DNA of 64,000 bases from Verrucomicrobiales bacterium (lineage in GTDB: Bacteria; Verrucomicrobiota; Verrucomicrobiia; Verrucomicrobiales; V1-33), in the NCBI GenBank assembly GCA_947460575.1, contig CANHIJ010000003.1, forward strand, positions 29,778-93,777, given 5' to 3'. This document shows, piece after piece, positions 45,299-53,201 of this stretch; the first letter of the stretch is position 1; every line of letters begins with the position of its first letter. The translations under genes were made by a program, and so were the position numbers. Under the pieces are notes generated by a model, which saw only the letters and a list, made by a program, of their open reading frames with translations, had not been told where the DNA came from and searched no databases.

Positions 45299-46347
45299 AG
45301 CGCCATTTTGTTATTTTGCTATTAGTTCTGGGAGCCTCGGCGGCGGCAGGGCAGGAGGCGGGGGAGGTTTTTCAGAAATACGAGGCCCGGGTGAGTTCGG
45401 CGGTGGACCGCGGCTTCGAGTACCTCCTCGGGGTGGAACAGCCGGACGGGAGTTTTCCAGAGTCCCACGGGCGGAGCACCGGGATATCGTCGCTGGTGGG
45501 GATGAGTTTTCTCGCCAAGGGCCACGTGCCGGGGCAGGGGCGCTATGGGGAGGCGATCAATCGCCGGATCGACTACGCCTTGGCGCACACCACCAAGGAG
45601 GGGCTGGTCGACTGCGGGGACCACGGCAACGGGCCGATGTACGCGCACAATATCAGCACGCTTTTTTTGAGCGAGGTTTCCGGAATGGTGGACCCGGGGC
45701 GGCAGGCCAAGCTGGATGTGGCCCTAGCTAAAGCTATTCAAGTGATCCTGCGGGCCCAGGCGGTGCCTAAATCGAAGGATCACAAGGGGGGCTGGCGCTA
45801 TCAGCCTAACAGTAATGATAGCGATCTTTCGTGCAGCGGCTGGGCGCTGATGGCGCTGCGCTCGGCGCGCCTGAATGGGGCTCCGGTGCCGCCGCAGGCG
45901 ATCATCGACGCGGTCGAATACACCTTGGGGCGCCTGGAGCGGAAGGTGGGGCATTTTGGCTACATGGACCAATATCAGCACAAGGACTCGCTGACCGGGG
46001 CGGGCTTGATGTGCCTGGAATTGTGCGGTCGGCACGCTACGCCGGAGAATTTGCTGGTGGGGGACTGGATTTTGGCGAACCACCAAAGTCTGCCGCGCTG
46101 TGAATTTGAATTTTACGGCAACTACTACAATGCGCAGGGGATGTTCCAGTTGGGGGGAAAATACTGGGAGGCCTATGCGGAGTGGATGTACCCGCACTAT
46201 CTAGAGGAGCAGGCCGAGGATGGGGCGTGGATGGGCGAGCGCTTTGGGCGCGTCTACGGGACCGCGATGATGATATTGGCGTTTACGGTGCCGGCGCGGC
46301 AGTTGCCGATCTACCAGCGCGACGAGCGGGCGGACGAGGGGCCCTAG
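45295..46347 (+). CDS. Exported prenyltransferase/squalene-oxidase-repeat (alpha-toroid) protein
   Basis: A 350-residue exported protein with signal peptide KRHFVILLLVLGASAAAGQ. The mature part is an alpha/alpha-toroid built from repeats with GVEQPDGSFPESHGRS, YAHNISTLFLSEVSGM, KGGWRYQPNSNDSDLSCSGW and GYMDQYQHKDSLTGAGLMCL. These resemble terpene-cyclase or prenyltransferase beta-subunit repeats but lack the DxDD cyclase motif. Proteins of this kind frequently follow DUF4175-type genes in Planctomycetota and Verrucomicrobiota, as here with an ATGA overlap. The pairing implies a shared envelope function. A real terpene cyclase is unlikely, given the signal peptide and the missing catalytic motif. 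Confidence 0.82.
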   Translation: MKRHFVILLLVLGASAAAGQEAGEVFQKYEARVSSAVDRGFEYLLGVEQPDGSFPESHGRSTGISSLVGMSFLAKGHVPGQGRYGEAINRRIDYALAHTTKEGLVDCGDHGNGPMYAHNISTLFLSEVSGMVDPGRQAKLDVALAKAIQVILRAQAVPKSKDHKGGWRYQPNSNDSDLSCSGWALMALRSARLNGAPVPPQAIIDAVEYTLGRLERKVGHFGYMDQYQHKDSLTGAGLMCLELCGRHATPENLLVGDWILANHQSLPRCEFEFYGNYYNAQGMFQLGGKYWEAYAEWMYPHYLEEQAEDGAWMGERFGRVYGTAMMILAFTVPARQLPIYQRDERADEGP

Positions 46348-46365
46348 CGGGTTTTCGGGACGGGC

Positions 46366-47226
46366 TCAGGGGGCGGAGCGGGGGGAAATGGGGACCGCGA
46401 TGGCGGCGTAGGGGGCGGCTGGGCCCGGGAGCCAGGAGCCCTGGGCAAAGAGCAGCCCGCGGAGCTGGGTTTGGTCGGGCGGGAGGAAATCAGATAGAGA
46501 TAGGAGGACTTGATAGCCATTTTCGTAGGGGAGCCAGGCTTGGCGCGGGTGGGAGCAGATGAGGTTGTCGAGGGAGAAGAACTGGGGGGCGCTGGGGAGG
46601 GGCAGTCCGGGGGGAGGGAGGGCGGTGAGTTCGATGGCGGCATCGCGGCGGCGCGCCGTGAGGGTCCAGCTCTCCAACGGGGGGGGCTGGGCGGCGCGGA
46701 GGGCGGCAAAGCGGGGGCTCCAGGTGGCGTTAGGGATGCTGGGGGAGCCGCTGCGGATGGTGAGGGAGAGCTTGGCAAAGCCGGGGTTGCAGGTGCGCTG
46801 GCAGCACATCCAGCTGGCCTCTGCAGGAATTGTTAAGAGTCCATCGGAGAGATGGGAGGGGGCGGTGATCGGGAGGGCGAGGAGGACGTCGCGTTCATAG
46901 CCGTGGACGCGGAGGGCGGCCATGTGGACTTTATCGGGAGGGGGAAAGAGGAGGGGGCCGACGGTGAAGCCGGGGGGGAGTTGGGGGCGGAGTTGGGTGG
47001 GGAGGCCGGCGATGCCGGGGTTTTGCCAGTAGGTGTGGTAGCCTGGCTGGTGGCGGATCCAGAGGCCGAGGTGGAAGGTTTGGCCGGGTTGGACGACGTC
47101 GGCGTCGCAGACGAGTTCGACGGCTAGGCCGGGGCCGGAGAAGGTGGCGGGGGGCGCGGCGGCGCGTCCCGGGGCGGCGAGGAAGCAGAGCAGCAGGAGG
47201 GCGAGGAAGGGGCGCATGGGGGACAT
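46366..47226 (-). CDS. Exported DsbD N-terminal-domain-like protein
   Basis: A 286-residue exported protein, signal peptide RPFLALLLLCFLAAPGRAA, from ATG 47226. The fold is suggested by VQPGQTFHLGLWIRHQPGYH and TYWQNPGIAGLPTQL, text typical of the periplasmic alpha domain of DsbD (the thiol-disulfide interchange N-terminal domain). A Cys cluster follows in SWMCCQRTCNPG, where DsbD-type alpha domains have a C-x-x-x-x-x-C pair. The membrane and thioredoxin domains of full-length DsbD are absent, so it stands alone. It converges on the prenyltransferase-repeat gene, 18 bases away, and is divergent from the TPR-redoxin gene. A redox or metal-handling role in the periplasm is inferred. Confidence 0.78.
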   Translation of the reverse strand: MSPMRPFLALLLLCFLAAPGRAAAPPATFSGPGLAVELVCDADVVQPGQTFHLGLWIRHQPGYHTYWQNPGIAGLPTQLRPQLPPGFTVGPLLFPPPDKVHMAALRVHGYERDVLLALPITAPSHLSDGLLTIPAEASWMCCQRTCNPGFAKLSLTIRSGSPSIPNATWSPRFAALRAAQPPPLESWTLTARRRDAAIELTALPPPGLPLPSAPQFFSLDNLICSHPRQAWLPYENGYQVLLSLSDFLPPDQTQLRGLLFAQGSWLPGPAAPYAAIAVPISPRSAP

Positions 47227-47325
47227 ACCAGTGAGGCGCGAAGGGTTTATCAAGGGGAGGGCTGGGGAGGCGAGTGGGAGAAAGGGCTTGGAAGCAGCGT
47301 AATGCCTGGCCTATCCTGTCTTCCC

Positions 47326-49635
47326 ATGCGCGCCTGCTCTGTACTTTTTGGTAGTTCCCTGATTGGTTTTCTCGCTGCGGCTCCGCTGTGGGCGCAGGAC
47401 ACGGCGGCGCGTCCGGCGCCGGGCCATTCGCTGCACGGCAGCAATTTTAGCGAGGGGCCGCGCCGCCGGGGGCCGCTGCTGCCGGGCATGGGGGAGGTTT
47501 CGTTTCCAGTGAGCACGGCCAATGGGGAAGCGCAGCAGTGGTTCAACCAAGGGGTGGGCCAGCTGCACGGCTTTTGGTATTGGGAGGCGGAGCGCTCGTT
47601 TCGCACCGTGCTGGCGCTGGATCCGGGTTGCCTGATGGCGAACTGGGGATTGGCGATGGCGAGCTTGGACAATGGGGATCGGGCGCGGGCCTTTTTGGAA
47701 AAAATGACGGGGGCGGCGCTGGACCCTTTGAGTGCGCGGGAGCGGTCGTGGATGGAAGCGACGCGGCGCTATCTGCAGCCGCAGAAAGACGACGGGGAGC
47801 GCAAGAAGGCGCTGCGGCAGTTTTTAAGCGACTTGGAAGACATTGCGGCGACGCATCCGGAAGACTTGGAGGCGCGGGCTTTTGTGTTAGGGTTGCAGTG
47901 GGGCAAGCAGTCGGGGCTGGGTTTGGACAATGCGAGCCACTTTGGGATGGACGCCATTGGGCAGGGGATTTTGGCGCAAAACCCGCGGCACCCAGCGCAC
48001 CATTATTTGATCCACTTGTGGGATGGGGACAAGACGGCGCGCGCGCTTAAGGCGGCGGCGATGTGTGGTCCGGCGGCGCCGGGGATTGCCCACATGTGGC
48101 ACATGCCGGGGCATATTTATTCTGGGTTGCAGCGCTGGGCGGACGCGGCTTGGCAGCAGGAGGCGGCGGCCCGGGTGGATCACTTTCAGATGATCCGTTC
48201 GCATACCATGCCGGACCAGATTCACAATTTCGCCCATAACAGCGAGTGGCTAGTGCGCAATTTGAATAACCTCGGGCGGGTGCGGGATGCGGTGACGATT
48301 TCCACTAACCTCATTGAGATGCCGCGGATTCCGCGCTCTGCCAAGGTCGAGGACAAGCCCAATCAGCAATACAGCGACGAGCGGGGAGCCTGGGACCATG
48401 GGACCAACCGCCTGCGGGACACTTTGCTGATGTGGGAGCGCTGGGATTTGGCGCTGCAGTTGGCGGAGACGCCCTGGCTGGCGGAGGCAGGAGGATTTGA
48501 CGACCGCTGGAAGCGGCAGCAATTGATCGGACTAGCGGCTTTTCGGAGTGGGGATGTGGCCCGCGGGGAGGCGGCGGCGGCCGGTTTTGCCAAGCAGATG
48601 GAGGCCTTGCGGGCGGAGCGCGCCGCGGCGGTGGATGCGGCGGACCAGCAGGCGCGGCGCGAAAAGAAGGACGGCAACGCCATCCAGCAGGCCATGGCCG
48701 AGGCCCTCAAGCCCTTTACCGCCAAGCTCGACGCCCTGGAGCCAGCTTGGGCGGAGTTGACATTACTAGCTGATTTGGCCCATGGTCGCAAGGACGAGGC
48801 CAAGGCCAAGCTGGAGCAACTTAAGGGCGTTCACGAGCAGCGCATGATCGCGATTCACCTGCAGCTGGGAGACCTGGACAAGGCGGTGGAAGTGGCCACG
48901 AGCTATGCGGCACGCAGCGATGACCAGGTGCAGCCGCAGGCGATCCTGACCGATGTGTTGTGGCGCGCGGGCAAGCGCGAGGAAGCGCTCAAGGCCATGG
49001 CGAGCCTGCGCGGGCTGGCGGGCTCGGCCGATTTGGACACTCCGCTGCTGGCGCGCTTGGCTCCGGTGGTGGAAGCGGCGGGCTTGACGGGGGACTGGCG
49101 CCAACCAGCGGCGGCGGCCCCGGATTTAGGGGAGCACCCGGCGCTAGCCAGCCTGGGGCCGATGCGCTGGGAGGGCTGGATGGCTCCGAGTTGGACCGCG
49201 GCGGCGCCGGATGGCAGTCGGCCGGGGCACGCCAGTTTGGCGGGGCGGCCGTATGTGGCGCTGTTAGTTTTGGGCGGTTCCTGTGCGCACTGCAACGAGC
49301 AGCTGAAGGCGTTTGGGGAGAAGAAAGAGGCCTTTGCGGCGGCGCAGCTGCCGGTGGTCGTGGTGACTACGGATGCGGTGGGCGAGCTGGCGGGCGAGAC
49401 GGCGTTCCCGACGTGGAGCGGGTCCGATGGGGAGGCGTTTAAGGCGCTGGATGCGTGGGACGACTTTGAGAACCAGGCGCTGCACACCACGGTGTTAGTG
49501 GACGGGGCGGGGCGGATTCGCTGGCAGCACAGCGGCTACGAGCCGTTTATGCGCCCAGATTTTCTGCTGGAGGAGGCGCAGCGCCTCTTCAAGTTTGACG
49601 CCACGCGTCCGGAGACCTTGGCGGTGGTCCATTGA
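47326..49635 (+). CDS. Exported TPR protein with C-terminal thioredoxin-like domain
   Basis: A 769-residue exported protein from ATG 47326 (ATG 47302 is an alternative), with signal peptide RACSVLFGSSLIGFLAAAPLWAQ. It begins with FNQGVGQLHGFWYWEAERSF, a Trp/Tyr-rich TPR pattern known from large periplasmic TPR proteins. Many helical repeats follow, with HHYLIHLWDGDK and AHMWHMPGHIYSGLQRW containing several histidines. The C-terminal roughly 130 residues are thioredoxin/AhpC-like: YVALLVLGGSCAHCNEQLKA with Cys653-x-x-Cys656, and LPVVVVTTDAVGE. The His-rich TPR part could bind metal or haem, but no CxxCH motif is seen. The partner is unknown. The phospholipase D-like gene starts 13 bases after its stop. 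Confidence 0.8.
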   Translation: MRACSVLFGSSLIGFLAAAPLWAQDTAARPAPGHSLHGSNFSEGPRRRGPLLPGMGEVSFPVSTANGEAQQWFNQGVGQLHGFWYWEAERSFRTVLALDPGCLMANWGLAMASLDNGDRARAFLEKMTGAALDPLSARERSWMEATRRYLQPQKDDGERKKALRQFLSDLEDIAATHPEDLEARAFVLGLQWGKQSGLGLDNASHFGMDAIGQGILAQNPRHPAHHYLIHLWDGDKTARALKAAAMCGPAAPGIAHMWHMPGHIYSGLQRWADAAWQQEAAARVDHFQMIRSHTMPDQIHNFAHNSEWLVRNLNNLGRVRDAVTISTNLIEMPRIPRSAKVEDKPNQQYSDERGAWDHGTNRLRDTLLMWERWDLALQLAETPWLAEAGGFDDRWKRQQLIGLAAFRSGDVARGEAAAAGFAKQMEALRAERAAAVDAADQQARREKKDGNAIQQAMAEALKPFTAKLDALEPAWAELTLLADLAHGRKDEAKAKLEQLKGVHEQRMIAIHLQLGDLDKAVEVATSYAARSDDQVQPQAILTDVLWRAGKREEALKAMASLRGLAGSADLDTPLLARLAPVVEAAGLTGDWRQPAAAAPDLGEHPALASLGPMRWEGWMAPSWTAAAPDGSRPGHASLAGRPYVALLVLGGSCAHCNEQLKAFGEKKEAFAAAQLPVVVVTTDAVGELAGETAFPTWSGSDGEAFKALDAWDDFENQALHTTVLVDGAGRIRWQHSGYEPFMRPDFLLEEAQRLFKFDATRPETLAVVH

Positions 49636-49648
49636 TGCCGCCGCCTCC

Positions 49649-50170
49649 GTGACTGAATTGATCTTGAACCGCGAGCACTACACGCGCCTCATCGCCGAGG
49701 AGGTGGGGCAGGCGCGGGCATTTCTTTGGATCGCCACCGCGGACTTGAAGGATCTGCACGTCTCGCGGGGGAAGCGGATGGTGCCTTTTTTAGCGGTGTT
49801 AGCAGAGTTGGTAGGGCAGGGGGTGCATGTGCGGCTGATGCACGCCAAAGAGCCCGGTCCGCGGTTTCGGGAGGATTTTGACCGCTATCCGGAACTGCTC
49901 CACGAAGAGCGCTTCGAGCGGATCCTTTGCCCTCGCCTCCACACCAAGGCCCTGATCATCGATGGGCGCCGCGCCTACTTGGGGAGCGCCAACTTGACGG
50001 GCGCGGGCATCGGGGCCAAGAGCGAGCACCGGCGCAATTGGGAGGCGGGCATCTTGACGGACGATCCCGCCCTAGTGGGGCCCTTGATGGAGGAGCTCGA
50101 CACCCTCTGGCGCGGGGGGCATTGCCCCGCTTGCCAGCGGCGCGCGTTTTGTCCGGATCCGATTGCCTAG
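49649..50170 (+). CDS. Single-HKD phospholipase D-like protein
   Basis: A 173-residue protein from GTG 49649, preferred because an upstream TTG at 49595 lies inside the previous gene. One HKD motif is complete: LHTKALIIDGRRAYLGSANLTGAG with His98, Lys100 and Asp105. One motif means a dimer is needed to build a full active site, as in Nuc-type nucleases and some lipases. The C terminus has HCPACQRRAFC, which may bind zinc. No signal peptide is seen, so it is probably cytoplasmic. Nuclease or phosphodiesterase activity is more likely than phospholipase, from size and single motif, but this is inference. It ends 16 bases before the prolyl oligopeptidase start. Confidence 0.8.
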   Translation: MTELILNREHYTRLIAEEVGQARAFLWIATADLKDLHVSRGKRMVPFLAVLAELVGQGVHVRLMHAKEPGPRFREDFDRYPELLHEERFERILCPRLHTKALIIDGRRAYLGSANLTGAGIGAKSEHRRNWEAGILTDDPALVGPLMEELDTLWRGGHCPACQRRAFCPDPIA

Positions 50171-50186
50171 CATTTATTCTCAATCT

Positions 50187-52313
50187 ATGAAATCATCTCA
50201 CCTTCCTCTGGCGGCCCTCCTCTTGACTTCCATGCCATCCCTAGCCACTTCCTTGACCTATCCAGCGGCGCGGCGCGCCGACACTGTGGAGCAACTGCAC
50301 GGGGTGGCGGTGGCGGATCCTTACCGTTGGATGGAGGACATCGACAGCGCGGAGACGGTGGCCTGGGTGGATGCCCAGGCGGGGTTGGCGCAGGGATTTC
50401 TTGGGAAATTGCCGCAGCGGGCGCGGCTCTGGGAGCGGCTCAAGCAATTGCAGGACTACGACAAGCACGGGCTGCCGCAGCGGGTGGCGGGGCGCTTATT
50501 TTATGCGCGCAAAACGGGGCTGCAGGGGCAGGCGATCACCTACTGGCGGGAGGACGCGCCGGGGTCGGTGGAGCATGTCTTGCTCGATCCCAATGGGCTT
50601 TCCAAGGACGGCACGGTGGCGCTGACCGGCTACGATATCACCGAGGACGGCAAGTGGATGGCCTATGGATTGTCGGAGGCGGGGAGCGACTGGGAGCGGT
50701 GGAAAGTGCGCGAGGTGGAGAGCGGGAAGGATTTGGCGGACGACTTGCGCTGGGTGAAGTTTAGTGGGGCGTCGTGGTCGGTGAAGGGGGACGGCTTTTA
50801 TTACTCGCGCTACGCGGCGCCGGAGCCGGGGCAGGAGCTCAAGGAGCAGAATCTCAATCAGAAGCTCTATTTTCACCGGGTGGGAGAGGCCCAGGAGAAG
50901 GACGTGTTGATTTATGAGCGGCCGGACCATCCGAAGTGGGGGCTGCACGGGGGGGAGACCGAGGATGGGAAATATCTGATTATTTCGGTGAGTCAGGGGA
51001 CGCGAGATGAGAATGCGATTTTTTACCGCGATCTCGGGGCGGGGGCGGGGTCGCCGGTGGTGGCCTTGCGGCCGGATTTTGATGCTGATTATAGCTTTGT
51101 GGGCAATGAGGGCGGGGTGTTTTATTTTCTGACGAGCCACCAAGCGCCCAACAAGAAAGTGATTGCGATCGATGTGGCGCGTCCTGAGGTGGCGCAGTGG
51201 CGCACCGTGATCGGAGAGTCGCCGCGGGTGATCACGGGGGCTCATTTGATAGGAGGGAAGTGGATCATTGAGCGGATGGTGGATGCGCACGACGAGGTGG
51301 CGGTCTACGATGTGGCGGGGGCGGGGGAGGGAACGATTCCGCTGCCTAACTTTGGGTCTGCGGGTGGTTTTGGGGGGAGGCAGAGCGATGGGGAGACGTT
51401 TTACAGTGTGACGGGATTTGACACTCCGGGGACGATTTACCGCTATGACTTGAAGAGCGGGAAAAGCACGGTGCACCAGGAGAGCAAGTTGGATTTTGAC
51501 GCTAATGGGGTGGAGGTGCGGCAGGTCTTCTTTAAGAGCAAGGATGGGACGGCGGTGCCGATTTTCTTGTTTCACAAGAAGGGGTTGGTGCCGGACGGGA
51601 ACCATCCGGTGCTGCTGTATGGCTATGGGGGATTCAACATATCGCTGACGCCGTCGTTTTCGCCGAGTCGCCTCGCGTGGTTGGAAATGGGGGGCATCTA
51701 TGCGCAAGTCAACCTGCGGGGGGGCGGCGAATACGGGCAGGCCTGGCACGAAGCGGGGATGAAGGAGCGGAAGCAAAACGTGTTCGACGACTGCATTGGC
51801 GCGGCGGAGTACTTGGTCAAAGAGGGTTGGACCAAGTCCTCGCGGATGGCCCTGATGGGGGGAAGCAATGGCGGATTGCTTGTGGGCGCGGTGATCAATC
51901 AGCGGCCGGATTTATTTGCCTGCGCGATTCCGCAAGTGGGGGTGATGGACATGCTGCGCTTTCACAAATTCACCATCGGTTGGGCTTGGCAGGAAGAATA
52001 CGGCAGCCCGGACGCGGCGGCAGATTTTGCGGTGCTGCGGGCTTATAGTCCGCTGCACACCCTGCGGGCCGGGACGCGCTATCCGGCCACGTTGGTGATG
52101 ACGGGGGACCACGACGACCGGGTTTTTCCGGCGCACAGTTTTAAATATGCGGCGGAACTGCAGCACTTGCAGCAGGGGGAGGCTCCGGTGCTGCTGCGGG
52201 TGGATCGGCGCGCCGGTCACGGGGCGGGCAAGCCAACCCTCAAAGCCTTGGACGAAACCGCCGACGCCTATGCCTTCATGGCCCAGGCCCTCAAAATGGA
52301 GTCGACAAAGTAA
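50187..52313 (+). CDS. Prolyl oligopeptidase, exported
   Basis: Serine peptidase of clan SC, family S9A, cleaving proline-containing peptides. The product is 708 residues from ATG 50187 with signal peptide SHLPLAALLLTSMPSLATS, so a periplasmic form. The N-terminal beta-propeller begins after DPYRWMEDIDSAETVAWVDAQ. The C-terminal catalytic domain has VLLYGYGGFNISLTP, nucleophile Ser560 in MGGSNGGLLVG, the acid Asp644 in DHDDRVFPAHSFKY and His678 in RAGHGAGKP, giving an intact triad. Length and motif spacing match the family. Its neighbours do not share a pathway with it, and the long non-coding repeat region follows. Prolyl specificity is likely but not shown. Confidence 0.93.
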   Translation: MKSSHLPLAALLLTSMPSLATSLTYPAARRADTVEQLHGVAVADPYRWMEDIDSAETVAWVDAQAGLAQGFLGKLPQRARLWERLKQLQDYDKHGLPQRVAGRLFYARKTGLQGQAITYWREDAPGSVEHVLLDPNGLSKDGTVALTGYDITEDGKWMAYGLSEAGSDWERWKVREVESGKDLADDLRWVKFSGASWSVKGDGFYYSRYAAPEPGQELKEQNLNQKLYFHRVGEAQEKDVLIYERPDHPKWGLHGGETEDGKYLIISVSQGTRDENAIFYRDLGAGAGSPVVALRPDFDADYSFVGNEGGVFYFLTSHQAPNKKVIAIDVARPEVAQWRTVIGESPRVITGAHLIGGKWIIERMVDAHDEVAVYDVAGAGEGTIPLPNFGSAGGFGGRQSDGETFYSVTGFDTPGTIYRYDLKSGKSTVHQESKLDFDANGVEVRQVFFKSKDGTAVPIFLFHKKGLVPDGNHPVLLYGYGGFNISLTPSFSPSRLAWLEMGGIYAQVNLRGGGEYGQAWHEAGMKERKQNVFDDCIGAAEYLVKEGWTKSSRMALMGGSNGGLLVGAVINQRPDLFACAIPQVGVMDMLRFHKFTIGWAWQEEYGSPDAAADFAVLRAYSPLHTLRAGTRYPATLVMTGDHDDRVFPAHSFKYAAELQHLQQGEAPVLLRVDRRAGHGAGKPTLKALDETADAYAFMAQALKMESTK

Positions 52314-52332
52314 GGGGTAGGCGGGGGGCGTG

Positions 52333-52448
52333 GCCCTGGGCTAGGGCAGGCCGCGCCGTTGGCGCTCTGGAGTTGCGCCCCAAGGGGCACGCTCTAATGG
52401 TGTGCCCCGACGGGGAAAATGAAGATAGTCCAGGGCAAGGCCCAGGGC
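52333..52448 (+). repeat. Imperfect inverted repeat element downstream of the prolyl oligopeptidase gene
   Basis: GCCCTGGGCT near the left end pairs imperfectly with GGCCCAGGGC near the right end. Inside are further short palindromes, GCCCCAAGGGGC and TGTGCCCCGACGGGG. It looks like a mobile or structural intergenic element, separate from the larger inverted pair downstream. No open reading frame is present. Confidence 0.4.
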
Positions 52449-52500
52449 CCGGTGTCCTGGAGGCCAGAGAAAACGGATCGGGCCCCGTGCTTATCGTAGC

Positions 52501-52700
52501 GCCTAAAAACGGGAGTTGACTAGCTTCATTCGCGAGCGCGAGGTCTCGGGGTGTTAGGCTTTCTCCTGGCGCGTTGGGCATTTTTGGGGGTGCGGAGCGA
52601 TGGCACCCCTGCCGGGGTGCGGATGATACGAAAACGGAGCAACCGGTGGTGTCGCTCCGCTCAACCACCGGCTACCGGCTGAGATGCCTCCGGCATCGGG
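52501..52700 (+). repeat. Left copy of an interspersed palindromic repeat (inverted pair)
   Basis: Begins GCCTAAAAACGGGAGTTGAC. Three palindromes follow in order: GCACCCCTGCCGGGGTGC (52603), a 29-base hairpin starting CCGGTGG at 52643 with the complementary CCACCGG at its end, and GATGCCTCCGGCATC (52683). The right copy at 52862-53037, in inverted orientation, holds the same elements in the same internal order. The stretch between the copies (52701-52861) is less conserved and has no gene. Multi-copy status in the genome cannot be checked here. Confidence 0.8.
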
Positions 52701-52861
52701 ATGTCTCTGGCATCAGGCGGGTCTGTTGCTGGCATTGCCGCTGGGCGTGTCGACCATTCACGGTTCGGTAGGGGCATGTGCCAACGGAAGGGATTCACCC
52801 AATGGGTGAGGCCTTTGCGCGGTCAAAAGCCCCCATAGCGTGGCCGCTAGACACGTCGGGC

Positions 52862-53037
52862 GGCGATGCCGAAGGCATCCCAGCGGGTAGCCGGTGGTTG
52901 AGCGAAGCGACACCACCGGATTCCATTCCCGAGAGGGCCCGCACCCCGGCAGGGGTGCCAGCGCGGCCGCCCCCAAATAGCCCACGCGCCAGTGCTCTGC
53001 GCCCACCGAATACGCTAGTCAACTCCCGCTTTTAGGC
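52862..53037 (-). repeat. Right, inverted copy of the interspersed palindromic repeat
   Basis: Read on the minus strand it starts GCCTAAAAGCGGGAGTTGAC and repeats the three palindromes seen in the left copy: GCACCCCTGCCGGGGTGC, CCGGTGGTGTCGCTTCGCTC and its complement, and GATGCCTTCGGCATC. Differences from the left copy fall mostly in loops and spacers, consistent with conserved hairpins. The bases from 53038 to 53201 are AT-richer, with no gene or clear signal seen. Confidence 0.8.
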
Positions 53038-53201
53038 ATAGAGGCGTGATCGCAAAAATTATTTTGATATTTGATGGAGATCATTTTCAATTTTGTCCCA
53101 AAAGGGAAATCGTTGCCAATTTACTAGCAAATAATCCGACTGGGGGGCGGGGTGCGGTTGGAGCCGCCCTTGGGGTGATCACAGGAGGCCGGCCGCGGGG
53201 C

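Noticed and set aside
45295..46347. Squalene-hopene cyclase identity for the prenyltransferase-repeat protein
   Set aside because: It has a signal peptide, is half the usual length and lacks the DxDD catalytic motif.
52314..53201. Possible CRISPR array or small genes in the repeat-containing gap
   Set aside because: The repeats are two inverted copies, not regularly spaced direct repeats, and no cas gene or convincing coding frame is present.
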